From Terfezia claveryi (taxonomy: Eukaryota; Ascomycota; Pezizomycetes; Pezizales; Pezizaceae), in NCBI GenBank assembly GCA_015179025.1, contig WHUX01000049.1:124001-188000 (forward strand): a stretch of DNA of 64,000 bases, read 5' to 3'. The notes under the pieces are model-generated. The model was not told the DNA's origin. It ran no database searches and saw only the letters and a program-made list of their open reading frames with translations. Of this stretch, positions 50,101 through 60,702 are shown one piece after another; position 1 is the stretch's first letter, and the number at the start of each line of letters is the position of its first letter. The translations under genes were made by a program, and so were the position numbers.

Positions 50101-52104
50101 GGCAGTGTTGTATTCCCTCTAAGCGGGGACTTGATAGAGGGATATTGATGATGATGTCCAGAAGTCGTATCACACACATCGAAATCTGCAAAAGCTTGTT
50201 CATAAAATATGGGCCTATTCCACTTATATTGAGACCCCCACCTCCATCCCAGGATATTCATGCATGTCTTTCGATAATCATCCTTATGACCGGGGTTTGA
50301 TGCGGAACCTAAAGAAGAGGCCAACGTAAAATAAGCCGTTAATGCGAGGTAAGATTGTACTTGCGTTTTCGGTGGCAAGGGCTATGTAGTGTCAAGGAGG
50401 TACTGGTGAGGCGGCTACGATTGTCTTCGCGCCTGACCCCTCCATCACGAAATACTACATACATAGATGGTACCGAAGCCCGATACATGGGGATGGCTCA
50501 CAGGGCAGAGCTTCGTGTAGAGAGTATCTACAAGTTTATCAAGTTACCGTTTGACGAATGTTATCTGTCAACACCCGCACGCCCTGCCAGGGGGAATAAG
50601 CAACCTCTCTTGCTTCAGACACAGCGCATCTATTGGGTATAGAGGTGAACACAACACACATTGGTCATCCATGGCCGCAACAATATGTAAACTTCGACAG
50701 AGAGTATCCGGCCTCTTCCGTATGGCCAACCTCACAATAGAGGAGACGGGTACCCAACCACAGAAGCTCTCCCAGAAGGGTGGATATGTACCCAGCTCCC
50801 CGAGGCAATGACAGCGGTAAGCGGCACCACGGGATCCTGCTGTCGGCGCTTCTAGCGCTTGCCTGGATACAACCTTGAGCGGCAGATTCCAGGACCTTTA
50901 TTATTCCTGGTATATTTTGCGGTATTCTCCTCTAGCACTCTTCTATCCACTTCTCCCTCCGTATCTTATCTTCCCACCCTGTTTGCTATCACTACCACTT
51001 GAGCGTATGTCGACCACTGATGGCCACTTTAAAATCTATTACACGCCGTTAGTAACGCATAAAATAAGAATCGTATCATGCAAGTCATACACAAAATTAG
51101 TTATACCCAGCCCCCGTTGGTCAACTTGTATTCAGTACCTAGATCGCTGGTTTATGTACGCAAAACAAGAACGGGTTATATTTGAAGCCAAAAATAATCT
51201 AGTTGCCCCAACCCATAGAACTTTTAGTTACAGCGACTTATACTGTTGTACTACTTACTCAAAATACTGTGGCACGTCAGAACTACATAGACTGTGCAAA
51301 ACGGATCAGTACTTTAGATGCAGGTGCTTACCACATCTATAGCTGATACGTATACTTGCTCGGCCTTCATGCCACACGGTACTCCTGAGGGGCTTGATGT
51401 TGATCATGAATTTTTCCTCGGCTTGTCTTCTCCAATATATTGATCACTTAGCATCCTAGATTATGTAGTAGTGGTGTTGAAGACGTTAAATCAGAAGTAC
51501 GGTAGGCTAATTCAGAGATGGGAGATCGTCCTCTGGGGACCTGCCTTAGCTCAGTTGAGCCGCATTCCCCGCACACAGCGGGCTGAACTTTGATCAGCCA
51601 CAAATCATTAGGGCTCGTTCCACCAAACGCCCAAAGAGTGCAAGGCACCAGTCTAATTTCAATGAAATCACCAGTATGGAGGCAAGGCCCAGTAGCAGTA
51701 CGTAAAAGGACCCGTTGGCGTTTGATGACCTATTTGATGCGTTCTAGATGTGTGCCTCTGGATCAGACACAGAGTGTGGTGGGCAATGCCGTGACAATCT
51801 TTCACCCCAGGAGTTGCAGGTGGGACCGACATAAAAGAAAAAAATTAGGAAAATGAAATGAAGGATCTTGGGGAGTATCACAATAATTATCTTGTAAGGG
51901 TTGCGAACTTTTGATTGCCTCATGCAACCGGCCACCGTAGATTGTCCATATATTTAAAGTCCCGTACGATTTCCGAATTTGCAATGCAGTAGGTCTGTTG
52001 CCGATGCCTGGTGATTTTCCAAAGCTCTCATTCCCGGGCTCCCACTGTATGTATGCGTATTTGTTTTTCCCCACTCAGAGGAAGGGGGGGGGGGTGCCTG
52101 TAGG

Positions 52105-52150
52105 TACTGTACTGTACTGTACTGTACTGTACTGTACTGTACTGTACTGT
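52105..52150. repeat. Pentanucleotide microsatellite (TACTG)9
   Basis: About nine tandem copies of TACTG, preceded by a G11 run. Related TACTGT words recur loosely near 60795-60930 and 61161, upstream of the NRP1-like gene. Confidence 0.95.
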
Positions 52151-52304
52151 AGTGTACCGAGCTTCGGTCTGCCAACAATCGTATCGTTCGTTGCCAACCC
52201 AGGCTATGCAGGACGATGCCCGCAGACGTTCAATCACGATTTGGGATTTATGATTCCCGAGCTGGCCGGAGATTAGTCAATGTTTATCCTGGTTGTCGAT
52301 GATG

Positions 52305-53179
52305 CGGTCAACCTTCGTGTTCTTGTTTCCTCCACCCTGGACGCCATTTATACTGGCACCTACCAGCTTGCCTGGCTGCCTGCCAGCCTCACCATCGCGA
52401 AACAGTGGGCGCCGAAATTGCTTGAATCAGACAGTGTTGTGATTCATTTCTTCCTTCTGACATTTTTTCCTCTGGGTACTTACCCTACCTACCGTACCCT
52501 ACCTGTCCGTCGTCAAGCCAGACACCGCCCAATCTGCACGTTCCAGCGACGTGGTTCTGCTGCAGATCGAGGCAGGGTCCGGCCCACCAGATACCGTACG
52601 GTACCGTACTGGTGCACCAAGGCACAAATTGCAATTCCACCCTTTCGTCTCGTCCCCTCACAAACTACATCACGATCCCTCCACAGACAACTCTGCTCCT
52701 CAGCATTTCCTTTCGCCAAAACTCAGGTTTGCAGGAAAAAAATCCGCTTCGTCGGGTCCGGACTGGCTCCCCTGCTACTGATCGCCTCCTTATTTGTCTA
52801 AAAAGGGTCGACGCTCCTTAAAGTTCACTTTCCATACCTGCATACTCATTAGATCTAGACACGACTCTGTGAACTGGTTGGTGGGTCGTCATTCATTCAA
52901 GACAATCGGCATCCGCCCCTCCACACTCCTTTCCCCCCCCCCCCCCCCCCACCCCCTTCGACGTGGAAAGTTGTTACCAAAACGGAGGATTCATAGGGCT
53001 GCGCGTCCTCAGCTTGAAAGTTGGCCGAGTCTTAGAGGTTGGCACGAGACCTGTTTTTATTTGCTTAAACCACTCGTTTCCCCTCGTGCAGTGTACCTGG
53101 AATTGCACATCTTTAATTTTTAATATCGTTCAGCAATATCAATTCACAAAATTCACAGAAAGAAGCCAATACCGAAATT
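52305..53179 (+). promoter_or_regulatory. Probable long ATG-free 5' leader/promoter of RA-PH gene
   Basis: No ATG occurs on the plus strand between about 52305 and the start codon at 53180, in any frame. It is pyrimidine-rich and contains C18 at 52933-52950. The transcript start is unknown; part of the region may be promoter or 5' UTR intron. Confidence 0.45.
52933..52950 (+). repeat. Homopolymer C18
   Basis: 18 consecutive C, then A and five more C, about 230 nt upstream of the RA-PH start codon and on its sense strand. Confidence 0.9.
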
Positions 53180-55359
53180 ATGATGGAAACGCAGAGTGCA
53201 CATCCTCCACCGACAAGGTACAAAACGGTCCGCCGTATGAATCCTCCCACCCAATATCCCAATGCAGCACCAAGCGTCCCGATACCAAGTCTACACCAAC
53301 AACAAACATGCAATTCCACCAAAGATGCACCCACTCGAAGCCGATCTCGTTACAGGCGAAGACCAACGATAGATACGGCAGTCACACCTGTGCCGATTCC
53401 TACCGCCCCCGTCCCCCAACTTCCAGCGCTTGCACAACCAAGCCCTACGGTACTTAGTCCACAGGAAAGTCGCCCACCACGCACAGCGCCATCAACTTCT
53501 CCTCCCGCGGAACAATGGAAAAATCACCTCCAGAGTCCAGTCGCACAAACACCTACTGCAGGATTCAGTTGCTTTCTCGGCCAGACAGAGAGGGTCAGTT
53601 ATGCCCGTCCGTTGATTAAATGTGGCCCCTATTGACATTCAGTGTTTCGCATTTACAGAAAATCAACGTCCAAGTTGGAAAGGAAACATTAGCTGTAGCT
53701 CTGCCGCCGGACACGGAAGCATCCACGCTGGCAGCTGTCGTCTCGAAACTTGTTCCGGAGAAGACTATCTACGGCGCGTCAATATTACTGGAATCATTTA
53801 AGGGACTTGGGCTTGAGCGACCGGTGCGAAAGTATGAGCGCATACGCGATATAATGAATGGCTGGGAGGATGATACAAGGAATACCCTCATTTTGATTTC
53901 ATCGTTATCCGGAGGTGAAGGTCTAAATGCATGTGATGCACCTGTAGAATCCCCACCTGAAGCCTATGCATGGCTCAGTTATATGGTAAAGCCTGGTAAA
54001 TGGTCAAAGAGGTGGTTTATGATGCGGGATGGAGCCATATTGATGGCCAAGAAGGAGACTAAGAAAGACAAGGATCTTCAGCATCTCTGCCACCTATCAG
54101 ACTTTGATATTTATGACCCAACCCCTACGACAGCCTCAAATGTACTCAAATGCCCTAAGAGGCATTGCTTTGCAATCAAATCTCAGCAGAAAGCAAGTCT
54201 TTTTCAGAACACCGCAGATTGGGTTCATTACTTGGGCACCAACGATAGGAATATATATACAACATGGCAGAACATCTTGAGAAGCTGGCGGTCATACTAT
54301 CTTGTACAAGTTAAAGGTTATGGGCAGTCTCCAGGGTCAAAGGAGAAGAGCTCCAGTGAGGATGAAGAGAGGAAAAAGGATGAAGATAAACCAATCAACA
54401 GAACTCGTACGCAGTCTAGACCGCCGACAAGTGATACAGCTGGGAGTAATGGAAGAAAAAAATTCACTCCTCTAATCTCTGAAGAAGAGTTGGCGAAGCC
54501 TCCTTCCTTGACCATCGATATACCCATCCAGCGCTCAAAGAGTTTGAAGGCCACTGGTAGGGGCTACAGAACGACTACAACTTCGCCTACGGCTCCTGAG
54601 CTTCCAGCAGGCGAGGTATTCGCACCTACTGGTCTCCTTGGTAGGACTTATACCAAGAAGGTGAAGGAAATGCAAGACGCCGAGAAGGAGCAGCGACGCC
54701 AGAATGTCCCACTTTTCACACCAGACTCTGCTCTGGGAAATCTGTCAAACGGCCCTCCTGTGCGCACATTCACCATGAGAGACCATAAGCGTGCCTCGTC
54801 CGTTGAGTCAGCACTCTACCTTGAGCCCAGGAGCCATGCCGATGCCGCAAGAGCAAATCAGTCCGGTTTTTGCAGGCAGAAATCATTGTCAAAGCAGATG
54901 CCGAAGCCTTTAATCGACTTCAGTGATAGCGAACAGCCTCCACTCCCCAGGAGCCGCTACCGGGCCCGAACCTTTGTGAATAATGGGGCTTCATCCAGTG
55001 GAGGCCTCATATCTAGTGCTACCGGGCCAGCTTTTTATGATGCCCCGCCTTTGCCTAACTCCGCCATATGGAACATGGCCAAAAGCCGCCCTGGGACGAG
55101 GGATAAGGACCATGTGAACCAGCAACTCATGCATGGTCCCCAGGGGAACCCTTTTACGGGTACTGGATTGTTAGCGTACTCTCAGGAAGGGGCCGGGGCT
55201 GTTAGTAAGGGTCACGGTGTCTACAGGAAAGGTGCGGATGGCACGCTGCTTGATATGAGGAACAAGAGCTTGTTCATCCATGGAAGTTTGTTGGCGAAGG
55301 TGGAGAAAGAGAGGCCAGACGTACCACTCATTGATCGAGGCCAGGACTCGGATTCTTAA
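53180..55359 (+). CDS. Ras-association and PH domain protein
   Basis: 704-residue protein. Exon 1 is 53180-53593 and exon 2 is 53659-55359, phase 0, donor GTCAGT, acceptor TTACAG. The first 138 residues are Pro/Ser/Arg-rich and probably disordered. Next is a ubiquitin-like Ras-association domain (KINVQVGKETLAVALPPDTE..., about 139-235, ending KGLGLERPVRKYERIRDIMN), then a PH domain (about 247-360: EAYAWLSYMVKPGKWSKRWF, FDIYDPTPTTASN, CFAIKSQQKASLF, with the terminal helix NIYTTWQNILRSWRS). The C-terminal half is low-complexity with basic and Ser/Pro motifs. The RA-PH tandem resembles animal MRL/Grb7-type adaptors; fungal versions are found across Pezizomycotina. The likely role is a membrane-recruited effector of a Ras-like GTPase in polarity or signalling, by inference only. 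A second in-frame ATG follows the first. Confidence 0.85.
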
Positions 55360-56492
55360 TTACGTTTTCTCCTTAATTCGACTTGTACCTTTGAGTGGGA
55401 TATTTCTTTCCGATGAAGTTATTTTCTTCGTTTCTTGGGCGGCAGTCCTTTCTTTTGTTCTCTTTTGTATTTGATCTATATGGTTATTGCTCTCTTCACC
55501 ATTGTGGCCTGTGTGTTGTGGGGGTCTCCTGTGAAAGTCCTGTTATTCTAGTTTAATGTTTCACGGGCTGGCTTCTATTGCTTGTTTTTTTTTTTCACTT
55601 TTCTTTCCAGTTGCAGGTTAATGTGCTATGGTTGTGGACAGGAATTGGGAAGGTGGAAGTTTGAGCTGCGGCACCCATACTGGTGATGGCTCACGGTTGG
55701 GGGAAGGCTCTGGTCGGTTCTATTCTGGTATTATGTGGGATTCTTTTCTACGCTGTGTGATAGATGGCTCTTACACAACCTCACTCAAAATGATACTTTT
55801 CCTTCTTGCCATCAGCGGCCAGAACTTGCTTTTTTTTTTCATTTTGATTTCACTGACCTTTTTGCTATTTTTATTCTCTACTTGTCTGTGTATGATACTA
55901 CTTGATGCATTGATACCCCTTATTCCTTCTTTGCTCCTTTTATTTTCCTATAGTCTCTTGCCACGCCTAGCTTCACTCGCTCTTCTACAGGGGAAATACG
56001 TTAGTCCTACTTCTACTAGTAGTTCTTAGTGTTTAGTTATTGGTGGTTTGTACTGGTTGCGGCAGTACTGAATGTTTCGAGTTCTTATATAAATATATAT
56101 CTTGGATTATTGATGATAGTACATACGGTCTTTTCCATCCTTCTAAGCTACGGCCTGTGGTTTCTAGGGGGAATCCGCAATAATGTGAAGTTGGAGTTGA
56201 AGTGGCGACAACAGGCTTTCAAGTTTATGAGGGTAAACCCTTTTTTCTTTTCTTCTTTTTTTTCCCCCGCCGTCGTAAGGAATGGAGGTCCAAAAAATTA
56301 TCCCTACTGGCCCAGACTTCCATTATATTGAAATAGTAATCTACAGGAGCTCTTTGGAGAGTTTCAAAAACAACAAATTCTCTGTGGTCTTCTTATTGGG
56401 TGAAATTACCTCCCCCCCTCTCTTCCGCCCCCTGTCCCACGCCCTCCCTCCAACGAGGCAAAAGAAGTCGTTTCATTCATCACACAACTAAT

Positions 56493-56493
<1 letters not shown>

Positions 56494-56529
<36 letters not shown>
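56494..56529 (+). repeat. Homopolymer T36
   Basis: 36 consecutive T, 1.1 kb past the RA-PH stop. It faces an A27 run 205 nt downstream, so the two form complementary arms. Confidence 0.9.
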
Positions 56530-56531
<2 letters not shown>

Positions 56532-56734
56532 AAGAAACATTTTCGTGCAGCACGGCACCTTATATGGTGCCCATACAAATGTGAATTTTCTCTCTCTCTT
56601 TTTTTTTTTTTCTCTACCCTTAGTTTTTATTTGCTGAGTTATGTATGGTATAACAGTATATATGTACCATTCAACAACCTCTCTCCTCTCTTCTCTTCTT
56701 CTCCCTTAAACTAATCCTCCCTCCCTATATACGG

Positions 56735-56761
56735 AAAAAAAAAAAAAAAAAAAAAAAAAAA
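56735..56761 (+). repeat. Homopolymer A27
   Basis: 27 consecutive A, complementary to the T36 run at 56494-56529. The 205-nt spacer is pyrimidine-rich. Confidence 0.9.
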
Positions 56762-58083
56762 GCCCACTAATATAACACCGTCACTGCCATAGATAAAGTA
56801 AACCACAGTGATAACACTGGAGGAACTCACTCTCTCTCTCTCTCTACTGGGAGCTTGGTTGATTGGGTTTATAGATATATAGTATACTGATAGACTAAAA
56901 AGGGTATTTGGTCTCGTTACCGGATTTCTTTACCTTCTTTACCCCGATTTAACTATAAGATTCTAGTCTGGCTGTCAAGATGCAACAAAAATACTATAAT
57001 CATATATTCGTGCTTGCTCCTTTACTACTTAGGTGATGTAGCACCACGAGAATCGTTAGTCGAGGAGGTACACTTCTCAAGAGTGCTACCCTGAACTTTT
57101 TCGCATATGATCGCCTTTCCGCGGTTGAAGGTGTTGGGAAGTAATCTGGCACCGGAAGGCCCAATCTAGACATGTATTGGAGAGAACCCAAAAGACCCAA
57201 AATATTTTTTAGCCTTCTATTCCCTTCTCCACGGCTACCTCGCTGAAGGCACCAATCAATAAGTCGACATATCATAGAACCAATTCTACATCCTATAAAA
57301 TCGTGCATGTTTTTCATCAAAGCCATCTGATATTAAAATTTTATACTTGTAACTTCATGATTAACGATGAAAAAACAAATTCCATCCCATTAACACCTTG
57401 AAGCAGTATGCATGTACACTACCACGTATTATAAACTACATACCTTCTTCATGTGTACAATCCCCGCGCTATAAAGCAAAAAAAAAAAAAGCCAAATATT
57501 AAATGATTGAAACACATGTACAATGCTGCACAGCCATAGACCGTTCCATGCCAAAGGTATTGTTGCACTCTGAAGTTCGCAAGTAGGTAAGTAGGTAAGT
57601 AGTTGTTTTTTCTCGCCGCCGCAGCTTATTATCACCAGTAGTTGGACAAATACCTGTCGCCAGTGCATTCCCGACTCACAGACCCAGACCGTTTACCCAA
57701 ATCCCAATCTAACCAAGTAATTGAGAACCCGGACCAAATCCTTGTGTTGATGAAAAAAGGAAAAGGAGAAAAGAAATATCAAAGTACCCCAAGCCACCCA
57801 TACCCAACCCGACTGAGTAGAAAAAGAAAGAAAAAAATATTGAGAGAAGAAATTAGAAGATAAGCAAAAACATTACCCTCATGTTCAAATCACCTGCCAG
57901 CAAACCAAATATTGTCTTTTTGTTGCCCCAACACCAACGAATATGCCAACCGCTCTGCCCAAATACAATCCCACAACTTAAAAGAGTATTCCGTATCTAG
58001 CTGAAACCCGCGCGCCAAACTCAATGCCCCGAACCTCCGACACACCTGGAACCAGCAGGGGTTATAAACAAAAGATTTTGCAT

Positions 58084-60062
58084 TCAAATAGCAGGGGACC
58101 TGGATTGTCCTCCGTTGAGCTCCTTCCGTCTGTCGTCTCCGAGGGCCAAAGAGCCCAATCCACCGCTCAAGAAAGAAAAGGCTTCATCACCAGGCAATCC
58201 ACCATACAGTCCACCATTATGACCTCCGGCGAATGCTTGCTCTACTGCAGACCTCTGATCGAACGGGCCTCCATTTCCGATCCCGTGCCCTAGTCCGGAA
58301 TTAATAGGCGGGAAACCTCCGCCCAATCCAGTGGGTAACCCAAAGTTAGATTGGGGTCCTCCCCCAAAGTGCTGGCCAGGGAAACCCCCAGCACCACCTC
58401 CGAACTGTCCTCCAATTGGTCCTGCACCACCCCCGAGTTGTCCTGGTCCACCATACGGTGAAGGTGCGTCGACTGGAGATGAGAATGCTGTGTCTGCAAC
58501 GACAGCTGCTCCTGCACGACTAGCTCCACACCTAAGGCAGCTAACGTTTTTTGCGAAATTGTGATATCCACAACCATCCGAACCGCATTTCCAGTCTCCC
58601 GCCCTGAAAGGAACCATACCACTGTTGGGCATTCCCCTAGAAGGCCCAAGTGCATGAGCACCTGCATGCAATGCAGGTGGTTGAGTGGGTACCATTGTGG
58701 CGTTTGGATAGGAATATGTAAACATAGTATCACCTCCAGGCCCCGCAGATACTGCGGGATATGAGCAGCGGAAACAAGCAGTGCGTCGCTGGAAGTTCGA
58801 GAAGCCACAAGAGGGGCAGGTCCAATCTCCTGGTCGTGGTCTATTCTTGCTAGGTGGGAATGGCGTAAGAATATCTGCTGCACGGTCTAGGACTCGGCTA
58901 CTACTGGGGGAGACTTCAATAGCTTTTTCGTTCAAGGCTCTGCCATTCATACATAAACTCTCTGCAGCCTTTAGTGGAAACTGTTAGGAATCTTAGTCAA
59001 TCAATGTTTGAATCCAATGCAACGTACCTCCTCATGAGATGAGAATACAGCAAATCCGGTTCCTGTAGGCTTATGTTGATCGGGGGTACGAAGTGTCCAG
59101 AATGCAATTGGTCGTCCCCCATATTGTGTAAACCAACTCTCAAGCTCAGACTGGGTAGTATCATGTGGTAATCCACTCATGTGCAAAACCTTACTCCTCT
59201 CGCTCAAGAAAGCTCGAACATCAGCCCTGGCGTCCATTGGTCTCGCGAGAACATCTGGATGCTGCTCGGGTGGCTGGGATTTCTTGATCAAGCCACGGAG
59301 GACCCTAGCGAGCGTGATCGCCTCGTCAATAGCTCTCCGCGGTTGAGCAGGGGCTAGGGCCTGGAGGTGAAAGGGGAGATTGTGTTTGATGGGGGCAGAT
59401 GATTGCACAGGCTCCACTTCCAAAGCTGCACAAATGTTTGCCAGTGACGATGGCCCAAAGGGAAGTGACTCGGGGTGATGCGACTGCCAACGCGAGTATT
59501 CAGTGCGGAGGTCAAACGTTCTAGAGTGCTGTAAATAAGGTGGCAATACAACCGCCTTGTCCCGAGCCTCACGCGGCAATTGAACCCTGAGGTCCCATGC
59601 ATCAAGTGTTACGAACGTAAAGTCAAGCTGCTGGGACATCAAATAGTCCTGTGCAAATGCATCGAAACGATTGACAGCGTCTCGGAAGGATCCTGCAGTG
59701 CGAACATGCTCCCAAGTGAGTGTAGTTAGACTCGCTGGTGAATTCAAGAGATTGGGTTAGCAAAATCCCCGACGTGGACGAGTATGGTATGGACAAGTGG
59801 GAGAGGAGCATACTGCACAGAGGTGTGATAGGAGTGTTAACTGGTCTGACGAGCACGCTCTCTCGATGTAGCTATGCGGATGCAGATTCGTTAGTAAGAA
59901 GGAAAAGGAGATGGACTTGAAGGCAAGAGTTCACACCTCCTCCAATGTCTTCGCATTGAGCAACAGCCATCCGATCTCAATTACCTCCGCTGAATCCTTA
60001 GTGACATAAACCCCGTGTTCGTCGCATGTAGTAGCGACGTGGATGACCACGTATCGATCCAT
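58084..60062 (-). CDS. nrp1: Nrp1-like RNA-binding protein: exonuclease-like domain, RRM, two RanBP2 zinc fingers
   Basis: Exons 60062-59937, 59871-59814, 59734-59028 and 58968-58084; 591 residues. The architecture matches fungal Nrp1/ARP-type proteins (S. cerevisiae Nrp1 associates with stress granules). The N-terminus (RYVVIHVATTCDEHGVYVTK, then DSAEVIEIGWLLLNAKTLEE) reads like an ERI1/3'hExo DEDDh exonuclease, but motif I lacks the DxE acidic pair. An RRM spans about 240-320 (KVLHMSGLPHDTTQSELESW, GFAVFSSHEEAAESL). RanBP2-type fingers lie at about 344-370 (GDWTCPSCGFSNFQRRTACF, two more Cys) and 423-450 (GDWKCGSDGCGYHNFAKNVS, two more Cys), each with four Cys. The C-terminus is Gly-rich (GGGAGPIGGQFGGGAGGF), a low-complexity region of granule-prone type. 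The likely role is cytoplasmic mRNA binding; targets are unknown. Confidence 0.9.
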
Positions 60063-60702
60063 TGCTGATCAAGGTCACGATCGATGTAGGGGGATGTGGT
60101 GGAGTACGGAGTCGTCTTTTTTTTTTTCCTTTGAGTCGAAGAAAAGTTGTTTGGTAGTGGTAGTTAAGAGAGTTTGTTAGGGCTATGTGGAGGAACAAGC
60201 CACAAGTAGAGCAGTCAAATACTTCGGACTCCCGCAAAACAAGGAAACAACAAATGGAATAAGAGAGCTCTAGTCGTCCACGGAGTCTGGAAGGGTAGAC
60301 AAAGAACAGGACTCGAGACTGTGGATGCGAAGCAGCAGGCCGGTGGGAGAAAGGGGAGGAGCCGGCTCGGGTAAAGCAAGGAGGAAAGAGGTGTGTGGTC
60401 GGCGTGAGTATGGGGTTCGTGCGAGCGAAGGCGCTGCAGTTACTACGAGGGGGCTCGCCTGTGTGCAGTCTGTATATACGGTATAATTTTATTACTTCGA
60501 GTCCTTCGAGTCGATAAGAGGGGGGAGGGCAGAGGGAGGGGGCTTTGGGGAAGGGGGGGGGGAGGGGGGGGTATAGATGTACGATGGAGAGGCGGACAGG
60601 AAGGAACAGCACACAAGAACTCGGAGTAGCCCTCTTTGCTGTCGAAGGGTTTTCTGGGAAATTTTGTTAGCCTTTTCCGAGTTGACTTTTTTTTGATCTT
60701 CC
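60063..60702 (-). promoter_or_regulatory. Probable long ATG-free 5' leader/promoter of NRP1-like gene
   Basis: No ATG occurs on the minus strand from the start codon at 60062 back to 60705, in any frame. In sense orientation it is pyrimidine-rich with C runs (complement of 60550-60571). It could be a long 5' UTR, possibly with an intron. Transcript start not known. Confidence 0.4.

Larger units (their letters stand above)
50101..53179. other. 3.1-kb divergent interval with simple repeats, no gene
   Basis: Between the uncharacterised gene (-) and the RA-PH gene (+). Contents: a G11 run (52084-52094), a (TACTG)n array (52105-52150), a 12-bp palindrome TACCGTACGGTA (about 52592-52603), a C18 run (52933-52950), and 875 nt without any plus-strand ATG before the RA-PH start. 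A 155-codon frame at 50875-51342 lacks family resemblance and starts without ATG. Confidence 0.6.
55360..58083. other. 2.7-kb convergent interval, T-rich, with poly(T)/poly(A) pair
   Basis: Tail-to-tail space between the RA-PH and NRP1-like genes. It is strongly T-rich on the plus strand to about 56700. It contains T36 (56494-56529), A27 (56735-56761) and (CT)n at 56831-56845. The longest minus-strand frame, 57000-57326 (108 codons), has an ATG but no family resemblance. No gene is supported. Confidence 0.55.

Noticed and set aside
50875..51342. 155-codon plus-strand open frame in the intergenic region
   Set aside because: It begins without ATG (first ATG near 51006), has no family resemblance, and a frame of this length is expected a few times by chance in 64 kb over six frames.
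51540..51600. tRNA-like TTAGCTCAGTTGAGC stretch
   Set aside because: Resembles an A box, but no B box (GGTTCGANNCC) or cloverleaf stems follow at the right distance.
57000..57326. 108-codon minus-strand frame starting with ATG
   Set aside because: No motif or fold signature, no neighbouring exons with fitting splice sites, and it lies in a T-rich convergent spacer. Could be real but not supportable.
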